From Bryobacterales bacterium (GTDB lineage: Bacteria; Acidobacteriota; Terriglobia; Bryobacterales; Bryobacteraceae), in assembly GCA_947446025.1 (NCBI GenBank), contig CANFEY010000013.1, positions 1 to 64,000 of the forward strand: 64,000 nt of DNA, read 5' to 3'. The first letter of the stretch is position 1, and each line of letters starts with the position of its first letter. The translations under genes were made by a program, and so were the position numbers. Of this stretch, positions 17,681 to 27,050 are shown in pieces. Under the pieces are notes generated by a model. That model had not been told where the DNA came from, searched no databases, and saw only the letters and a program-made list of their open reading frames with translations.

Positions 17681-18743
17681 CAGCGTCCTTACTGGGGCCG
17701 CGCGGGGCGATCCAGTAGCCGGGGCGCGCGGCAATCTTCAGGTTGGGCGCGGTGGGGACGATGACGGTAATCTCGTGGTAGCCGCCCTCCTGGCTCGTCG
17801 GCGCGAAGGTCAGCAGGTACTGGCTGTGAACCTCCTCGCCAATCCGATGCACGGCGTCTTCCAGGCCGCTCAGGCTCACGAAGTTTTGCTCCAGGCCTCC
17901 GGTCAGCTTGGTATAGACTTCCAGTGAGTTGTCGACGAAGATGCCCTTCACTAGCGCATAGATTTCCTTGACGATGGGTGCGTAGTTGCCCATGTTGGTC
18001 TGCGCGTCGGTGGTGCCGGTCTGCATGGTGCCCATGGGCAGATTGCCGCGGAACTCCGGCGGCACCGGGTTCGGGCGGTTGGGTTCTGCCTTGGTGGTCA
18101 GCTGATTCAACAGGTGATTCATGCTGACCGCGTAGATCTGGACGTCTGTAAATTCGGCCTGGGTGGCCACGTCGCGCGGGGTGACGGCGCTGCCTTTGTC
18201 GCGCGTTTCGCTGATGAGGATGAGGACCTTTTTGCGATCCTTGCCGCGGTTTTTCAGCATGCGGACGCCTTCCATGGCGGCGTCGTCCAGTTTGTGCAAG
18301 GAGCCTTGGGGTTTCAGCTTGGCGAATCCGGCTTTGATTTCCTCCTGGTTCGAGGTGAACGGCGTGTGAACGCGGACGTAGGTGTCGAACCCGATAATTG
18401 CGATTTCGCCGGTTTCGCCCGCCACCAGTGGTCCAAAAATGCTGGCGGTCTTCTGCACCGTGGTCAGAATCTGGCGGGCGGTTTGATCTGTCTGCACCGC
18501 GATCACCAGGGAGATTGGATGCGCCGCGACATCCAGCTTGATGGGCTGCGGGACGCCTTGATCCAGCAACTGGAAATCGACGGGCGCGAGTCCGTTGACG
18601 AAGTCGCCTTTGGAGTCGCGCACGCTCACGGGGACCTGCACGTTGACGACGTCAGAGCGGAAGATGGGAGTCTCGATCTGGTCCTGGGCAATCAGGAGCC
18701 CGGTGACGAGCACGGGAATCGCGGCGAGCCAGAGTTTCCGCAT
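17670..18743 (-). CDS. Secreted VWFA-related protein (TIGR03436 type)
   Basis: A 357-aa protein with a signal peptide (about 19 residues) and a von Willebrand A-like domain of the acidobacterial TIGR03436 type, recognised by VNVQVPVSVRDSKGDFVNGL, DFQLLDQG and the terminal SQYLLTFAP / ARPGYW. The metal site of true VWA domains (DxSxS) is replaced by VIAVQTDQTA, so metal-dependent adhesion is doubtful. It is 4 nt downstream of a paralogue and last in the molybdenum-cofactor operon. Family function is unknown; it is probably periplasmic or surface-located. Confidence 0.85.
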   Translation of the reverse strand: MRKLWLAAIPVLVTGLLIAQDQIETPIFRSDVVNVQVPVSVRDSKGDFVNGLAPVDFQLLDQGVPQPIKLDVAAHPISLVIAVQTDQTARQILTTVQKTASIFGPLVAGETGEIAIIGFDTYVRVHTPFTSNQEEIKAGFAKLKPQGSLHKLDDAAMEGVRMLKNRGKDRKKVLILISETRDKGSAVTPRDVATQAEFTDVQIYAVSMNHLLNQLTTKAEPNRPNPVPPEFRGNLPMGTMQTGTTDAQTNMGNYAPIVKEIYALVKGIFVDNSLEVYTKLTGGLEQNFVSLSGLEDAVHRIGEEVHSQYLLTFAPTSQEGGYHEITVIVPTAPNLKIAARPGYWIAPRGPSKDAAKK

Positions 18744-18747
18744 AGTT

Positions 18748-19716
18748 CTATTTTAGCGCCCAGTAACCGTGCCGGGCGCGCACCTGTAGGTCGAGGGCGG
18801 TCACCTGCACTGTCAGGTCATGATACCCCGGCGTGGGGTCCTGCGGGGCGAAAGTGAGCAGGTACTGGCTGTGGACTTCCTTGGCGATGGTGGCGATGGC
18901 GGACTCCAGCGATTTCTGGTTGGTGAAGGTCAGTTCGCGCGCACCGGTGGCTTGGCTGTAGGCGGCAAGATTGTTGGCGGTGAGCAGGCTTTGAAAGACC
19001 CCGCCCCCGACCGTGGCCACGCGCGCATCGGAAGTCTGCGTCTGGATTTCTCCTCCCATGGGTAAACGTGCCTCGGGCGGCACTGGATTTTTCGCAGGTG
19101 TGGGCGGCGGCTTGTTTTGCTTCACGCGCACGCCGTAGATCAAAACGTCGTCGAGCGCGGCGAAGGTGAAGACATCGGTGGGCGTCACGGCGCTGCCTTG
19201 ATCAAAGGACTCAGAGATGAGCAGCACCACTTTCTGGCGTTCGGCTCCGCGTGTGCGCAGCAGGCGGATGGCTTCCATCGTGGCGTCATCCAGATGGTGT
19301 TGCGTGCTGCCCGACTTTAGCTTGGCGAACGCGGTTCGCAGCTGTGCGCCATCGGAGGTGAACGGGCTGAGCACTTCCACGCGATGATCGAAGGTGATCA
19401 CGGAGACTTCGCCGGTCTCACCCGCAACCAAGGGGAGAAACAACGCGGACGCCTTGCGGACCGTATCCAACACGCCGCGCGTTCCGGAGCTGGCCTGCAC
19501 CGCGACCACCAAGGAAATGGGCCGCGCGGATTCGTCCACCTGCACCTTCGCCGGCAGGCCCGCGTCATACAGCCGGAAATCCTCTGCGGTCAGACTAGGG
19601 AGGAAGTTGCCTTTCTTGTCCAATACCGTCACTGGAACCTGGACGTTGACCACCGTGGAGCGGATGTCCGGTTCCTGTTGGGCAAGCAGGAGCGCTAGGA
19701 GTGCGGCGGGGATCAT
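18748..19716 (-). CDS. Secreted VWFA-related protein (TIGR03436 type), paralogue
   Basis: A 322-aa paralogue of the preceding protein (VNVQVPVTVLDKKGNFLPSL, FRLYDAG, SQYLLTFAPQ, ARHGYW), with a short signal peptide ([14 protein letters not shown]). The ATG at 19716 overlaps the mogA stop (ATGA), fixing the start; upstream in-frame codons lie within mogA. The metal motif is degenerate (VVAVQASSG). Tandem duplication with the gene at 17670 is evident. Confidence 0.85.
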   Translation of the reverse strand: MIPAALLALLLAQQEPDIRSTVVNVQVPVTVLDKKGNFLPSLTAEDFRLYDAGLPAKVQVDESARPISLVVAVQASSGTRGVLDTVRKASALFLPLVAGETGEVSVITFDHRVEVLSPFTSDGAQLRTAFAKLKSGSTQHHLDDATMEAIRLLRTRGAERQKVVLLISESFDQGSAVTPTDVFTFAALDDVLIYGVRVKQNKPPPTPAKNPVPPEARLPMGGEIQTQTSDARVATVGGGVFQSLLTANNLAAYSQATGARELTFTNQKSLESAIATIAKEVHSQYLLTFAPQDPTPGYHDLTVQVTALDLQVRARHGYWALK

Positions 19717-20192
19717 TTGTGCTCCGTGCGGCCGTGCAGCAGGTCGACGACGTGGGGGATTAGGTGGGCAACGGCCATCAAGGATTCGACGGCTCCCTTG
19801 GGGGAACCGGGTACATTCAGTATGAGCGTGGTCCTGCGCGTCCAGCCGCCTCCACGGGAGAGCGGGGCAAACTTGGTTGCCTTGAGGCCTTCGCTGCGCA
19901 TGAGTTCGCCGAAACCGGGGATGTCGCGGTCGGCGATGCGCCTTGTGGCTTCGGGGGTGACGTCGCGCAGGGCGAGGCCGGTGCCGCCCGTGGTGAGGAT
20001 GACGTCGAACTCGCCGGAGTCCGCCAGTTCGCGTAGGGTTGTGGAGATGTGTTCGGATTCGTCGGGGAGGGTGAGTTTGGTGGTCACGGTCCAAGAGAGT
20101 TCGACGGCTTTGGCTTCGAGGGCGGGGCCGGAGAGGTCGGCGCGGGTGCCGGCGACGGCGGAGTCGCTGATGGTGAGGATGGCGAGGTTCAC
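19713..20192 (-). CDS. mogA: Molybdopterin adenylyltransferase (MogA/MoaB family)
   Basis: A 159-aa enzyme adenylating molybdopterin before metal insertion by MoeA. Motifs: [16 protein letters not shown] (substrate loop) and [11 protein letters not shown]. It begins with GTG overlapping the moaC stop (GTGA) and ends overlapping the VWFA gene (ATGA). MogA and MoaB are hard to separate by sequence; presence beside moeA favours the adenylyltransferase role. Confidence 0.93.
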   Translation of the reverse strand: MNLAILTISDSAVAGTRADLSGPALEAKAVELSWTVTTKLTLPDESEHISTTLRELADSGEFDVILTTGGTGLALRDVTPEATRRIADRDIPGFGELMRSEGLKATKFAPLSRGGGWTRRTTLILNVPGSPKGAVESLMAVAHLIPHVVDLLHGRTEHK

Positions 20193-20689
20193 CGCCTGTC
20201 CGCTCCCTTACGGTCGCGGTTCAGTGCTGGGCGGGCGTAGTCGCCTGACTTTCCGCCTGTCTTCGAGAGCAGGTACACGTCTTGAATTTCGATTCCCTTG
20301 TCGAGAGCCTTGGTCATGTCGTAGACAGTCAACGCCGCGACGGACGCGGCGGTCAGCGCCTCCATCTCGACACCGGTGGGTCCGGAAATTGTCACAGTAG
20401 AAGTAATGAGCACGCCACGGGCCGTTATCTCCGCCTTGACGTCCACGTGCGAGAGCAGCAGGGGATGGCACATGGGGATCAAATCCGAAGTTCGCTTCGC
20501 GGCCTGGATGCCGGCGATGCGAGCCACCTCCAGCGGATCGCCCTTGGGGTTTTGCGGGAGCTGCTTCAGCACAGCGGGCCGGATCTTCACGAACGCCTGG
20601 GCTGTGGCCGTGCGCTTGGTCTCGGCCTTGGCGGAGACGTCCACCATGCTGGCTCGGCCTTTTTCGTCGTAGTGGGAAAGCTTCTTCAT
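20189..20689 (-). CDS. moaC: Cyclic pyranopterin monophosphate synthase MoaC
   Basis: A 166-aa enzyme of the first stage of molybdenum cofactor synthesis, acting with MoaA. Signatures: [57 protein letters not shown] and [21 protein letters not shown]. It has normal length and an ATG start overlapping the moeA stop (ATGA). MoaA, MoaD and MoaE are not in this window. Confidence 0.97.
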   Translation of the reverse strand: MKKLSHYDEKGRASMVDVSAKAETKRTATAQAFVKIRPAVLKQLPQNPKGDPLEVARIAGIQAAKRTSDLIPMCHPLLLSHVDVKAEITARGVLITSTVTISGPTGVEMEALTAASVAALTVYDMTKALDKGIEIQDVYLLSKTGGKSGDYARPALNRDRKGADRR

Positions 20690-21876
20690 TTAAGTAGCAC
20701 TCGGATCATATCGCCTGCGGACCACTGATCGCGATCCGGCTCGGTGACCAAGAAAGCATTCGCGCGGCTAACCGCCGCCACGTCGCCTGACCCTTGCCAG
20801 GATAGCGGTTCCACGCTGCTGCCGTCGGCAGAGACGCGGGCGGGGAGGAAGCGCGTGAGTCCGGTCTTCTGTCGGAAATCGCGCGAAAGCGGAGCCTGCA
20901 GGAAGGGCAGGGAAGCCTCGGTCACGCCGCTGAGCAGCTCAATCGCGGCGCGCGCAAAGACCTCCAGGGTGACCATCGTTGACGCTGGGTTGCCGGGCAG
21001 TCCGAAGAAGAAGCGGCCCTGCACGCTGCCAAAGACCAGCGGTTGTCCGGGTTGAATCAACACGCGCGTGAAGTAGAATTCCGCGCCCAGGTCCGCCAGG
21101 ACTTTCTCTACGATGTCGTACTTGCCCGCGGAAACGCCGCCGGAGAGCAGAAGCAGGTCACAGGCGAGTCCCTGTTCCACCAGCTTCCGCGTGGCGTCGT
21201 AGTTGTCGCGCGCGATGGGCAGGATCACCGGCTCGGCGCCGGCGCGGGCGGCTTGCACGGCCATGGACCAGGCGTTCGAGTTGCGGATCTGCGAGGCGTC
21301 CGGTGTCTGCCCCACGTCCACCAGTTCGTCGCCTGTGGGCAGGATGGCCACGCGGGGCTTGGCGTAGACGGTGAGCCGTTCCTTGCCGACGGTGGCGAGC
21401 AGCGCAATTTCGCTGAACCCGAGGCGCGTGCCGGGTTCCAGCAGTTGGGCTCCCAGGCGTGCCTCGACGCCGCGCGGGTTGAAGTTGTCGCCGCCGGCCT
21501 GCGTGCGGTCGATGTGGACGAGGTCGCCGCTACGTTCAGTGTGCTCCACCATCACCACTGCGTCCGCGCCATCCGGCAGCGGAGCGCCCGTCATGATTTC
21601 CACGGCTTGCCCTGCCGCAACGGAACCCCGGAACGTTTCGCCCGCGCGCACTTCGCCGATGATCGCGAGTTCTCCAGGCAAGTCCGCCGAGCGCACCGCG
21701 AACCCATCGCGGGCAGAGCGCGGGAATGGCGGATAGTCGCGGTCGGCCAGAATAGGCTCGGCCAGGATGCGTCCAGCCGCGTCCAGCGCGGAGATGTGCT
21801 CCACGGCCAAGTTGCTGCGGTGGGTGCCGACTTGCTGCAACACGCAGGCGCGGGCTTGTTCAAAGGTCAGGGTCAC
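20686..21876 (-). CDS. moeA: Molybdopterin molybdenumtransferase MoeA
   Basis: A 396-aa enzyme inserting molybdate into adenylated molybdopterin. Four-domain Moe[19 protein letters not shown] near the N-terminus, [56 protein letters not shown] start at 21876. First of four directly overlapping genes; the ymdB-like gene lies 51 nt upstream on the same strand. Confidence 0.96.
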   Translation of the reverse strand: MTLTFEQARACVLQQVGTHRSNLAVEHISALDAAGRILAEPILADRDYPPFPRSARDGFAVRSADLPGELAIIGEVRAGETFRGSVAAGQAVEIMTGAPLPDGADAVVMVEHTERSGDLVHIDRTQAGGDNFNPRGVEARLGAQLLEPGTRLGFSEIALLATVGKERLTVYAKPRVAILPTGDELVDVGQTPDASQIRNSNAWSMAVQAARAGAEPVILPIARDNYDATRKLVEQGLACDLLLLSGGVSAGKYDIVEKVLADLGAEFYFTRVLIQPGQPLVFGSVQGRFFFGLPGNPASTMVTLEVFARAAIELLSGVTEASLPFLQAPLSRDFRQKTGLTRFLPARVSADGSSVEPLSWQGSGDVAAVSRANAFLVTEPDRDQWSAGDMIRVLLK

Positions 21877-21927
21877 GGGACTTCTTCAATAATCGCACCT
21901 TCCATGCGATCCACGACCGTAAGGTGA

Positions 21928-22713
21928 CTAAGACCCGATTACTTCAACGCGCCGGATGGCGGTGGCCTTGCCGGTCGCCTCATCCACTTCGACGATGACG
22001 CCGTGCAGTTCGGGATTGTTCTGCGCGGCTTGCATCTTCACGGGAATTTGCTTCAGGAACTTTTGCAGCACAATGTCCTTGTCGACGCCGATGACGCCGC
22101 TGTAGGGGCCCGTCATGCCGGCGTCGGTCTGATACGCCGTGCCCTTGGGCAAGATGCGCGTGTCGGCGGTAGGCACATGCGTATGCGTGCCGACCATCGC
22201 GGATACGCGCCCATCCAGATGCCAGCCCATGGCGACTTTTTCGCTTGTCAGCTCAGCGTGAAAATCCACGAAGCGCACCTTGGTGTGCGGCGCCAGCGAG
22301 GCGATCAGCGTATCCGCCTTTTTGAACGGGCAATCGATGGGGACCATGTGCGAGCGGCCTTGCAGATTCATCACGGCGCACTCCACGCCGTTCGAGGCTT
22401 TCACTTTCACCAGCCCTGAACCGGGCAGCTCCGCCGGGTAGTTGGCGGGGCGCAGCAGGCGCTGCTGGCGGTCGTAGTATTCGTAGCACTCGCGCTTGTC
22501 CCAGGCGTGGTTGCCGGTGGTGATCACCTGTACGCCGAAGCCGAAAATCTCGTCGGCCAGCTGCGGCGTGATGCCGAAACCTCCCGCCGCGTTTTCGCCA
22601 TTGGCGATGGTCAGGTGGATGTTTTCCAAAGCGACGATTTCCGGCAGATGGCGCGCCACCATGCCGCGTCCGGTGGAGGCGAAGATATCGCCTATGAAGA
22701 GGATGTTGGTCAA
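21928..22713 (-). CDS. YmdB-like metallophosphoesterase (TIGR00282 family)
   Basis: A 261-aa cytoplasmic calcineurin-like phosphoesterase; Bacillus YmdB hydrolyses 2',3'- and 3',5'-cyclic nucleotides. Metal-binding motifs: FIGDIFASTGR, NGENAAGGFG, TTGNHAWDK, VDFHAELTSEK, VGTHTHVPTADTRIL. TTG start at 22713, with no better start in frame. It heads the strand that carries moeA-moaC-mogA, but no biochemical link to molybdenum cofactor is known. Confidence 0.88.
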   Translation of the reverse strand: MTNILFIGDIFASTGRGMVARHLPEIVALENIHLTIANGENAAGGFGITPQLADEIFGFGVQVITTGNHAWDKRECYEYYDRQQRLLRPANYPAELPGSGLVKVKASNGVECAVMNLQGRSHMVPIDCPFKKADTLIASLAPHTKVRFVDFHAELTSEKVAMGWHLDGRVSAMVGTHTHVPTADTRILPKGTAYQTDAGMTGPYSGVIGVDKDIVLQKFLKQIPVKMQAAQNNPELHGVIVEVDEATGKATAIRRVEVIGS

Positions 22714-23004
22714 AAGGGAGCTTTTTCTAAGGGAACGTTCCGCGCCACCACGACCTCCGTCATTTGACCCCGAACTTAACAGGGCGGAACCTTCCGAGTA
22801 CCATCAGGCTTCTCCATCGCACTTGCATGCGGGAGCTTGCTCACCGGCACATCATCGAGTCAGGTCCCATGACATTGACTGTTGGATCAATATTAGAAGG
22901 CCGCGTACAGATATTGCGGCGGGAACGCTCCCATGGCTAGGATAGCAGGCGCGCGCGGAACGCGTCGTCATTGGACCGTCAATTGAGGGTGCTAGACTCC
23001 GGCT
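22714..23004. other. Divergent intergenic region
   Basis: This 291-bp gap lies between the start of the minus-strand ymdB-moe operon and the plus-strand SnoaL-like gene, so it should hold both promoters. A perfect 10-bp palindrome GGAACGTTCC at 22732-22741, 19 nt from the ymdB start, is a possible operator. No RNA gene or ORF is supported. Confidence 0.4.
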
Positions 23005-23370
23005 ATGACCACTCAAGAAATCGCAGACAAACTTGTGGAACTGTGCCGCCAGGGCCAAGCCATGGAAGCCATCTCCACCCTCTATGCCCAGGACATCGTG
23101 AGCGTGGAAGGGACGCCGATGCCGGACGGCACGCGCGAAATGCACGGCCTTGACGCGGTGCGCGGAAAATCCGAATGGTGGATGTCGGAACACGAAGTCC
23201 ACAGCGCCACGGTGGAAGGCCCGCTGGTCTCCGACGCGCGCTTCTGCGTTCGCTTCGTCTATGACATCACCAACAAAACATCCGGCAACCGGATTACGAT
23301 GGACGAACTTGCCGTCTATTTGGTGAAGGACGGAAAGATCGTGCGCGAAGAATTTTTCTACGGCGCGTAG
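23005..23370 (+). CDS. SnoaL-like/NTF2-fold protein
   Basis: A 121-aa single-domain protein with the NTF2-like pattern (helical N-terminus LVELCRQGQAMEAISTLYA, DIVSVEG, HGLDAVRGKSEWW, strands VRFVYDITN, MDELAVYLVKDGKIVREEFFY). No signal peptide. The family includes isomerases, hydrolases and steroid- or polyketide-cyclase relatives; the pocket function here is unknown. Stand-alone gene, 34 nt before the next. Confidence 0.8.
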   Translation: MTTQEIADKLVELCRQGQAMEAISTLYAQDIVSVEGTPMPDGTREMHGLDAVRGKSEWWMSEHEVHSATVEGPLVSDARFCVRFVYDITNKTSGNRITMDELAVYLVKDGKIVREEFFYGA

Positions 23371-23404
23371 TCAACGAAATGACGCGGGCGGCGTATGATC
23401 AGGT

Positions 23405-24112
23405 ATGAGACTCGCCGCCCTGCTCTTCCTCGCTGGCTGTTGCCTCGCGCAACCGGCACCGGCGTTTGAGGTAGCCTCCATCAAACTCAACCCGGACGGC
23501 CCGGAGACCAGCTTTTCCTACGACATCTCTCCGAGCGGCACTTTTTCCACGCGCAACGTGACGTTGTGGACTCTGCTCCGCTTCGCCCGAGGCCTCAGGG
23601 ACCTCCAAATCTCCGGCGCACCGCCCTGGGCGAAGACGCAGGGTTTCGACATTCAAGCGCAGCCGGCCGGTCTTATCCCGCGTGATCAGGTGTTGCTGAT
23701 GCTGCAAACGCTGCTGCAGGATCGGTTCCAACTTAAGGCGCACAACGAAATTCGTCAAGTCCCTGCCTATGCGTTGACCGTCGCGAGCGGCGGCGCTAGG
23801 CTTACGCCGGCCAGCGGCGAAGAGGCGCGGACCCTGCGGATTGGTAACATCAACAGCGCGAGCATTACGGTTGCCAGTCTCGCCAGTATGCTGGAGTTCG
23901 ACCTGGGCCGCCCCGTCGTGGATCGCACCGGACTCACCGGCTCATTCACCATCCACCTCGAATGGGCCCCGGAAAAGGACCTTGCGGCGGGCTCTCCTTT
24001 GCCGTCTTCGTTCACGGCGGTTCAGGAACAGCTCGGCCTGAAGCTCGAATCCACCCGCGCGCCGGTGGAGACGCTGGTGATCGACAGCGTCCAGATGCCG
24101 TCGGCGAACTGA
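23405..24112 (+). CDS. Secreted TIGR03435-type protein
   Basis: A 235-aa protein with signal peptide (cleaved near AQPAPA) and the acidobacterial TIGR03435 signature: FEVASIKLNP after the signal, a middle GFDIQA and LLQDRFQLKAHNEIR, and the end IDSVQMPS. Function of this abundant Solibacter family is unknown. It lies 15 nt before the c-type haem protein, so the two are likely an operon. Confidence 0.88.
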   Translation: MRLAALLFLAGCCLAQPAPAFEVASIKLNPDGPETSFSYDISPSGTFSTRNVTLWTLLRFARGLRDLQISGAPPWAKTQGFDIQAQPAGLIPRDQVLLMLQTLLQDRFQLKAHNEIRQVPAYALTVASGGARLTPASGEEARTLRIGNINSASITVASLASMLEFDLGRPVVDRTGLTGSFTIHLEWAPEKDLAAGSPLPSSFTAVQEQLGLKLESTRAPVETLVIDSVQMPSAN

Positions 24113-24127
24113 CATAATTGTCTGAGG

Positions 24128-25300
24128 ATGCGGATTCTCGCCATCATCACCGGGGTGTTTCTCGCGGCTATCGTTACGTTCGCCGATTTCGCCGATACGT
24201 TCCCGCCGTCGCCCGCTGACCCCGCCATCGACTACTACGGACCGAGCGTCGATCCCGTGGCGAAGCTTGCTGCCCGGCTGGCCGCTGGGTCCGCCAAGCT
24301 TGCCTACACCTCGCGCGGCGGCTACCTCAAGTCTCTGTTGGAGGCTCTGAATGTCCCGGTGGAGTCGCAGATCGTGGTGCAGACGCGAACCAGTTTACAG
24401 GCCGCGCTGATTTCGCCCACCAATCCACGCAGCATCTTTTTCAACGACTCCGTCGCTGTCGGCTGGATGTATGGCGGCTTCATCGAAATCGCCGCCCAGG
24501 ACCCGAAGCGCGGCACGATTTTCTACAAGCTTGCCCAGGACCCGGGGCGTCCGCCTCGCTTTGACCGGGACAACGCCTGTCTTGCCTGCCATCGAAGTGA
24601 CACCAGCCTCGGCACGCCCGGCCCCATTGTGCGCAGCGTGCGTCCCGGCGCTGACGGCGAACCGCTGGTCATCTACGGTGCCGATGCCATCGACCACCGC
24701 ACGCCCATCGAGCAGCGCTGGGGCGGCTGGTACGTTACTGGAGCGCCAGGAGGAATCCGGCACATGGGTAATCTGCGCGTGACGGATAGGGACCAGCCTG
24801 AGGTTGTCAACTCTATCCCCGTCCGCTCGCTCGAAGCAGAATTCCCCGTCGACCGCTACCTTTCGCCCTATAGCGATGCCGCCGCGCTCATGGTCTTCGA
24901 CCATCAGATGTACGCAACCGGCCTGATCACCCGCTACGGCTGGGATGTGCGCACCAAGCCTGCGTCGATTGAAGACGGGGCGAAAGAAGTTGCCGCGTAC
25001 CTGATGTTCACTGGCGAAGCGAAACTCACGGTGCGATTTCCCGCAGGCTCCGGATTCGCGGCGAAGTTCTCCGCGCAGGGCCCGCGCGATTCCAAAGGCC
25101 GCAGCCTGCGCCAACTCAATCTGGATACGCGCCTGTTCGAGTTCCCGTGCAGCTACATGGTGTACTCGGACGCGTTCCAGGCTCTGCCGGATGCCGCGAA
25201 GAATGCGGTCTACAAGCGTCTGCTGGCGGAACTACCCACAAAGGGAGATCCCGGCATCGCTGCCGCGGAGATCTTGCGGGGAACGCTACGGCTGCCCTAG
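24128..25300 (+). CDS. Exported mono-haem c-type protein of unknown function
   Basis: A 390-aa protein with a signal peptide and one haem c motif C151-L-A-C154-H155. The rest shows no known enzymatic domain; conserved-looking stretches are [19 protein letters not shown] before the haem and [15 protein letters not shown] after it. It resembles uncharacterised haem proteins of soil bacteria and may be a periplasmic electron carrier or peroxidase-like enzyme. The 3' end overlaps the convergent ferredoxin gene by 15 nt. Confidence 0.7.
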   Translation: MRILAIITGVFLAAIVTFADFADTFPPSPADPAIDYYGPSVDPVAKLAARLAAGSAKLAYTSRGGYLKSLLEALNVPVESQIVVQTRTSLQAALISPTNPRSIFFNDSVAVGWMYGGFIEIAAQDPKRGTIFYKLAQDPGRPPRFDRDNACLACHRSDTSLGTPGPIVRSVRPGADGEPLVIYGADAIDHRTPIEQRWGGWYVTGAPGGIRHMGNLRVTDRDQPEVVNSIPVRSLEAEFPVDRYLSPYSDAAALMVFDHQMYATGLITRYGWDVRTKPASIEDGAKEVAAYLMFTGEAKLTVRFPAGSGFAAKFSAQGPRDSKGRSLRQLNLDTRLFEFPCSYMVYSDAFQALPDAAKNAVYKRLLAELPTKGDPGIAAAEILRGTLRLP

Positions 25301-25672
25301 CGGATCGCGGGCGAAGACAAATTCTTCCACCGGCTCCCCGCCGATCAGGTGCTCCTGAATGATCCGCTCCACCACCTCCGGCGTGACCGAGTGATACCAC
25401 ACGCCCTCGGGATACACCACCGCTATGGGCCCCTGCTCGCAGACCTTCAGGCAGTTTGTTTTCGTGCGGAACACGCAGTTGTCGTTCGTGGACTTGGTGA
25501 GGCCGAGCACCTTCAGGCGCCCCTTGAGATGCTCCCAGCTGGCAACGCTGGCCTCTTGCGTGGAGCACTTGGGCTTGGTCTGGTCGGCGCACAGAAAGAT
25601 GTGGCGCTTCAGCTTGCCGATGCCCAGGCCTGCGGCGACTTTGTCGAGGTGTTGGCGTTCTTCGTCGGTCAT
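25286..25672 (-). CDS. Thioredoxin-like [2Fe-2S] ferredoxin
   Basis: A 128-aa protein. Cysteines [13 protein letters not shown] and [10 protein letters not shown], followed by [21 protein letters not shown], match the thioredoxin-fold [2Fe-2S] ferredoxins (NuoE-like fold). The start at ATG 25672 overlaps the sua5 stop (ATGA); upstream in-frame codons lie in sua5. The redox partner is not evident from context; last gene of a four-gene coupled operon. Confidence 0.88.
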   Translation of the reverse strand: MTDEERQHLDKVAAGLGIGKLKRHIFLCADQTKPKCSTQEASVASWEHLKGRLKVLGLTKSTNDNCVFRTKTNCLKVCEQGPIAVVYPEGVWYHSVTPEVVERIIQEHLIGGEPVEEFVFARDPLGQP

Positions 25673-26304
25673 GATCCTAGTATGTCCGCAATCTCCTGTT
25701 CGGTGACCGCGCCTTCCTTGAGAACTTTCCAAAAGGGCTCGGTGATGTCCACGGTGGTTGCTCCGGGGCCCGCACACCGGCCGCCGTCCAGCACCAGGTC
25801 CACCTTGCCGTCCATGACGCCGAAGACTTCGATGCCGCTGGTGCAGGTGGGCTGGCCGGAGAGGTTGGCGCTGGTGGCGATGAGGGGCTGGCCCATAGCT
25901 TCGAGCAGCGCCAGGGGAATCGCGCCCTTGGGTTGGCGCATGGCGAGCCTGCCGGTGTTGCCGGTGACCTTGAGCGGCACGCGCGACGAACCTCGGGTGA
26001 TGATGGTCAGTGGTCCGGGCCAGAATCGGCGGGCCAGCACGCGGAAGCGAGCGGGAACATCAGTGGCGAGTTCTTCGGCCATCACGATGCCATCCACGAT
26101 CATGGGCAGCGCGCGGTTGGCCTCGCGGCCCTTGGCCTGGAAAATGCGTCCGACGGCCTTGAGGCTCAGTGGGTCGCAGACCAGCGAGTAGAGTGCGTCT
26201 GTAGGGATCGCCACTACGCCGCCCCGGCGTAGGATCGCGGCTGCGCGTTCAATCGCGCCGTGATAAGGGTCCTGGGGGTCCGTTTCGATCAGGTCCGTGG
26301 CCAC
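25669..26304 (-). CDS. L-threonylcarbamoyladenylate synthase (Sua5/YciO/YrdC family)
   Basis: A 211-aa enzyme, first step of the tRNA t6A37 modification, forming threonylcarbamoyl-AMP from threonine, bicarbonate and ATP. Motifs: [67 protein letters not shown] start at 26304, overlapping the homocysteine methyltransferase gene by 16 nt. No C-terminal Sua5 domain, so it is the YrdC-type short form. Confidence 0.92.
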   Translation of the reverse strand: MATDLIETDPQDPYHGAIERAAAILRRGGVVAIPTDALYSLVCDPLSLKAVGRIFQAKGREANRALPMIVDGIVMAEELATDVPARFRVLARRFWPGPLTIITRGSSRVPLKVTGNTGRLAMRQPKGAIPLALLEAMGQPLIATSANLSGQPTCTSGIEVFGVMDGKVDLVLDGGRCAGPGATTVDITEPFWKVLKEGAVTEQEIADILGS

Positions 26305-27050
26305 TGTGAATCCAGTGTAGCGTGTTCGTACGCGATGGCTCGGATATGTTCCGGCGTGCTGCCGCAGCAGGCTCCGACGACGAGCGCTCCGGAGTCAAGA
26401 AAACGCCGCGCATAGGCCGCGATGTTTTCCGTGCTGAGGTTGGGGCACGCGCTCATCGGCCTGGTGGTGGCGGCTCGAACACGGTCGAACGCGGAGGCGA
26501 TGGACTCCGGGCCAAAGCAGCAGTTGAAGCCGATCACGTCGGCTGCCAGCGCGTCCAGGGCATGGCCGTAAGCTTCCGGCTGCGAGCCGTCGCGCAGCGT
26601 GCCGTCCTGCTCCACGCTGACTTGTGCGATCAGCGTTTGGTCCGAAACTTCGCGCACCGCTGCCACCGCAATGGAAAGCTCGGCCAGACTGGTGAAGGTT
26701 TCGAGGATGTAGAGGTCCACACCATGAAGCGCAAGTGCGCAGTCGCGGAACCATTCGCGAGTTCCGTCAGCACCGGTGGAGCCAATCACTCCTGCCACCA
26801 GCGCACGGTCTTGTGCGGCCTTGCGTGCGATGTCCAAGCTGGCCTGCTTGGCACCCAGCGTCCCTCCAAAGGAATTGGTGCGGAGGATTTGTGCGCCCGC
26901 ATCCAAGTATTCCCGATGCACGGTTGTGACCAGCCCGGGGTTGGTCAAGTTCAAAGCCTCAACAGGATGGGCTGCGCCTTTTGAGAACAAGTGCGTGGCC
27001 ATGGCACCGTCAGTGACCCAGCGCCGGCGCGTGAATTCGGCGGGACTCAT
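26289..27050 (-). CDS. Homocysteine S-methyltransferase-family protein
   Basis: A 253-aa single-domain protein. Zinc-binding cysteines appear in the two expected places, IGFNCCFGP and VVGACCGSTPEHIRA, with the N-terminal DGAMATHLF and TNSFGGT. It methylates homocysteine or a selenium/thiol analogue using S-methylmethionine or similar donors (MmuM-like); it lacks the cobalamin and folate modules of MetH. ATG 27050 overlaps the HipA-like stop (ATGA). Confidence 0.88.
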   Translation of the reverse strand: MSPAEFTRRRWVTDGAMATHLFSKGAAHPVEALNLTNPGLVTTVHREYLDAGAQILRTNSFGGTLGAKQASLDIARKAAQDRALVAGVIGSTGADGTREWFRDCALALHGVDLYILETFTSLAELSIAVAAVREVSDQTLIAQVSVEQDGTLRDGSQPEAYGHALDALAADVIGFNCCFGPESIASAFDRVRAATTRPMSACPNLSTENIAAYARRFLDSGALVVGACCGSTPEHIRAIAYEHATLDSQWPRT

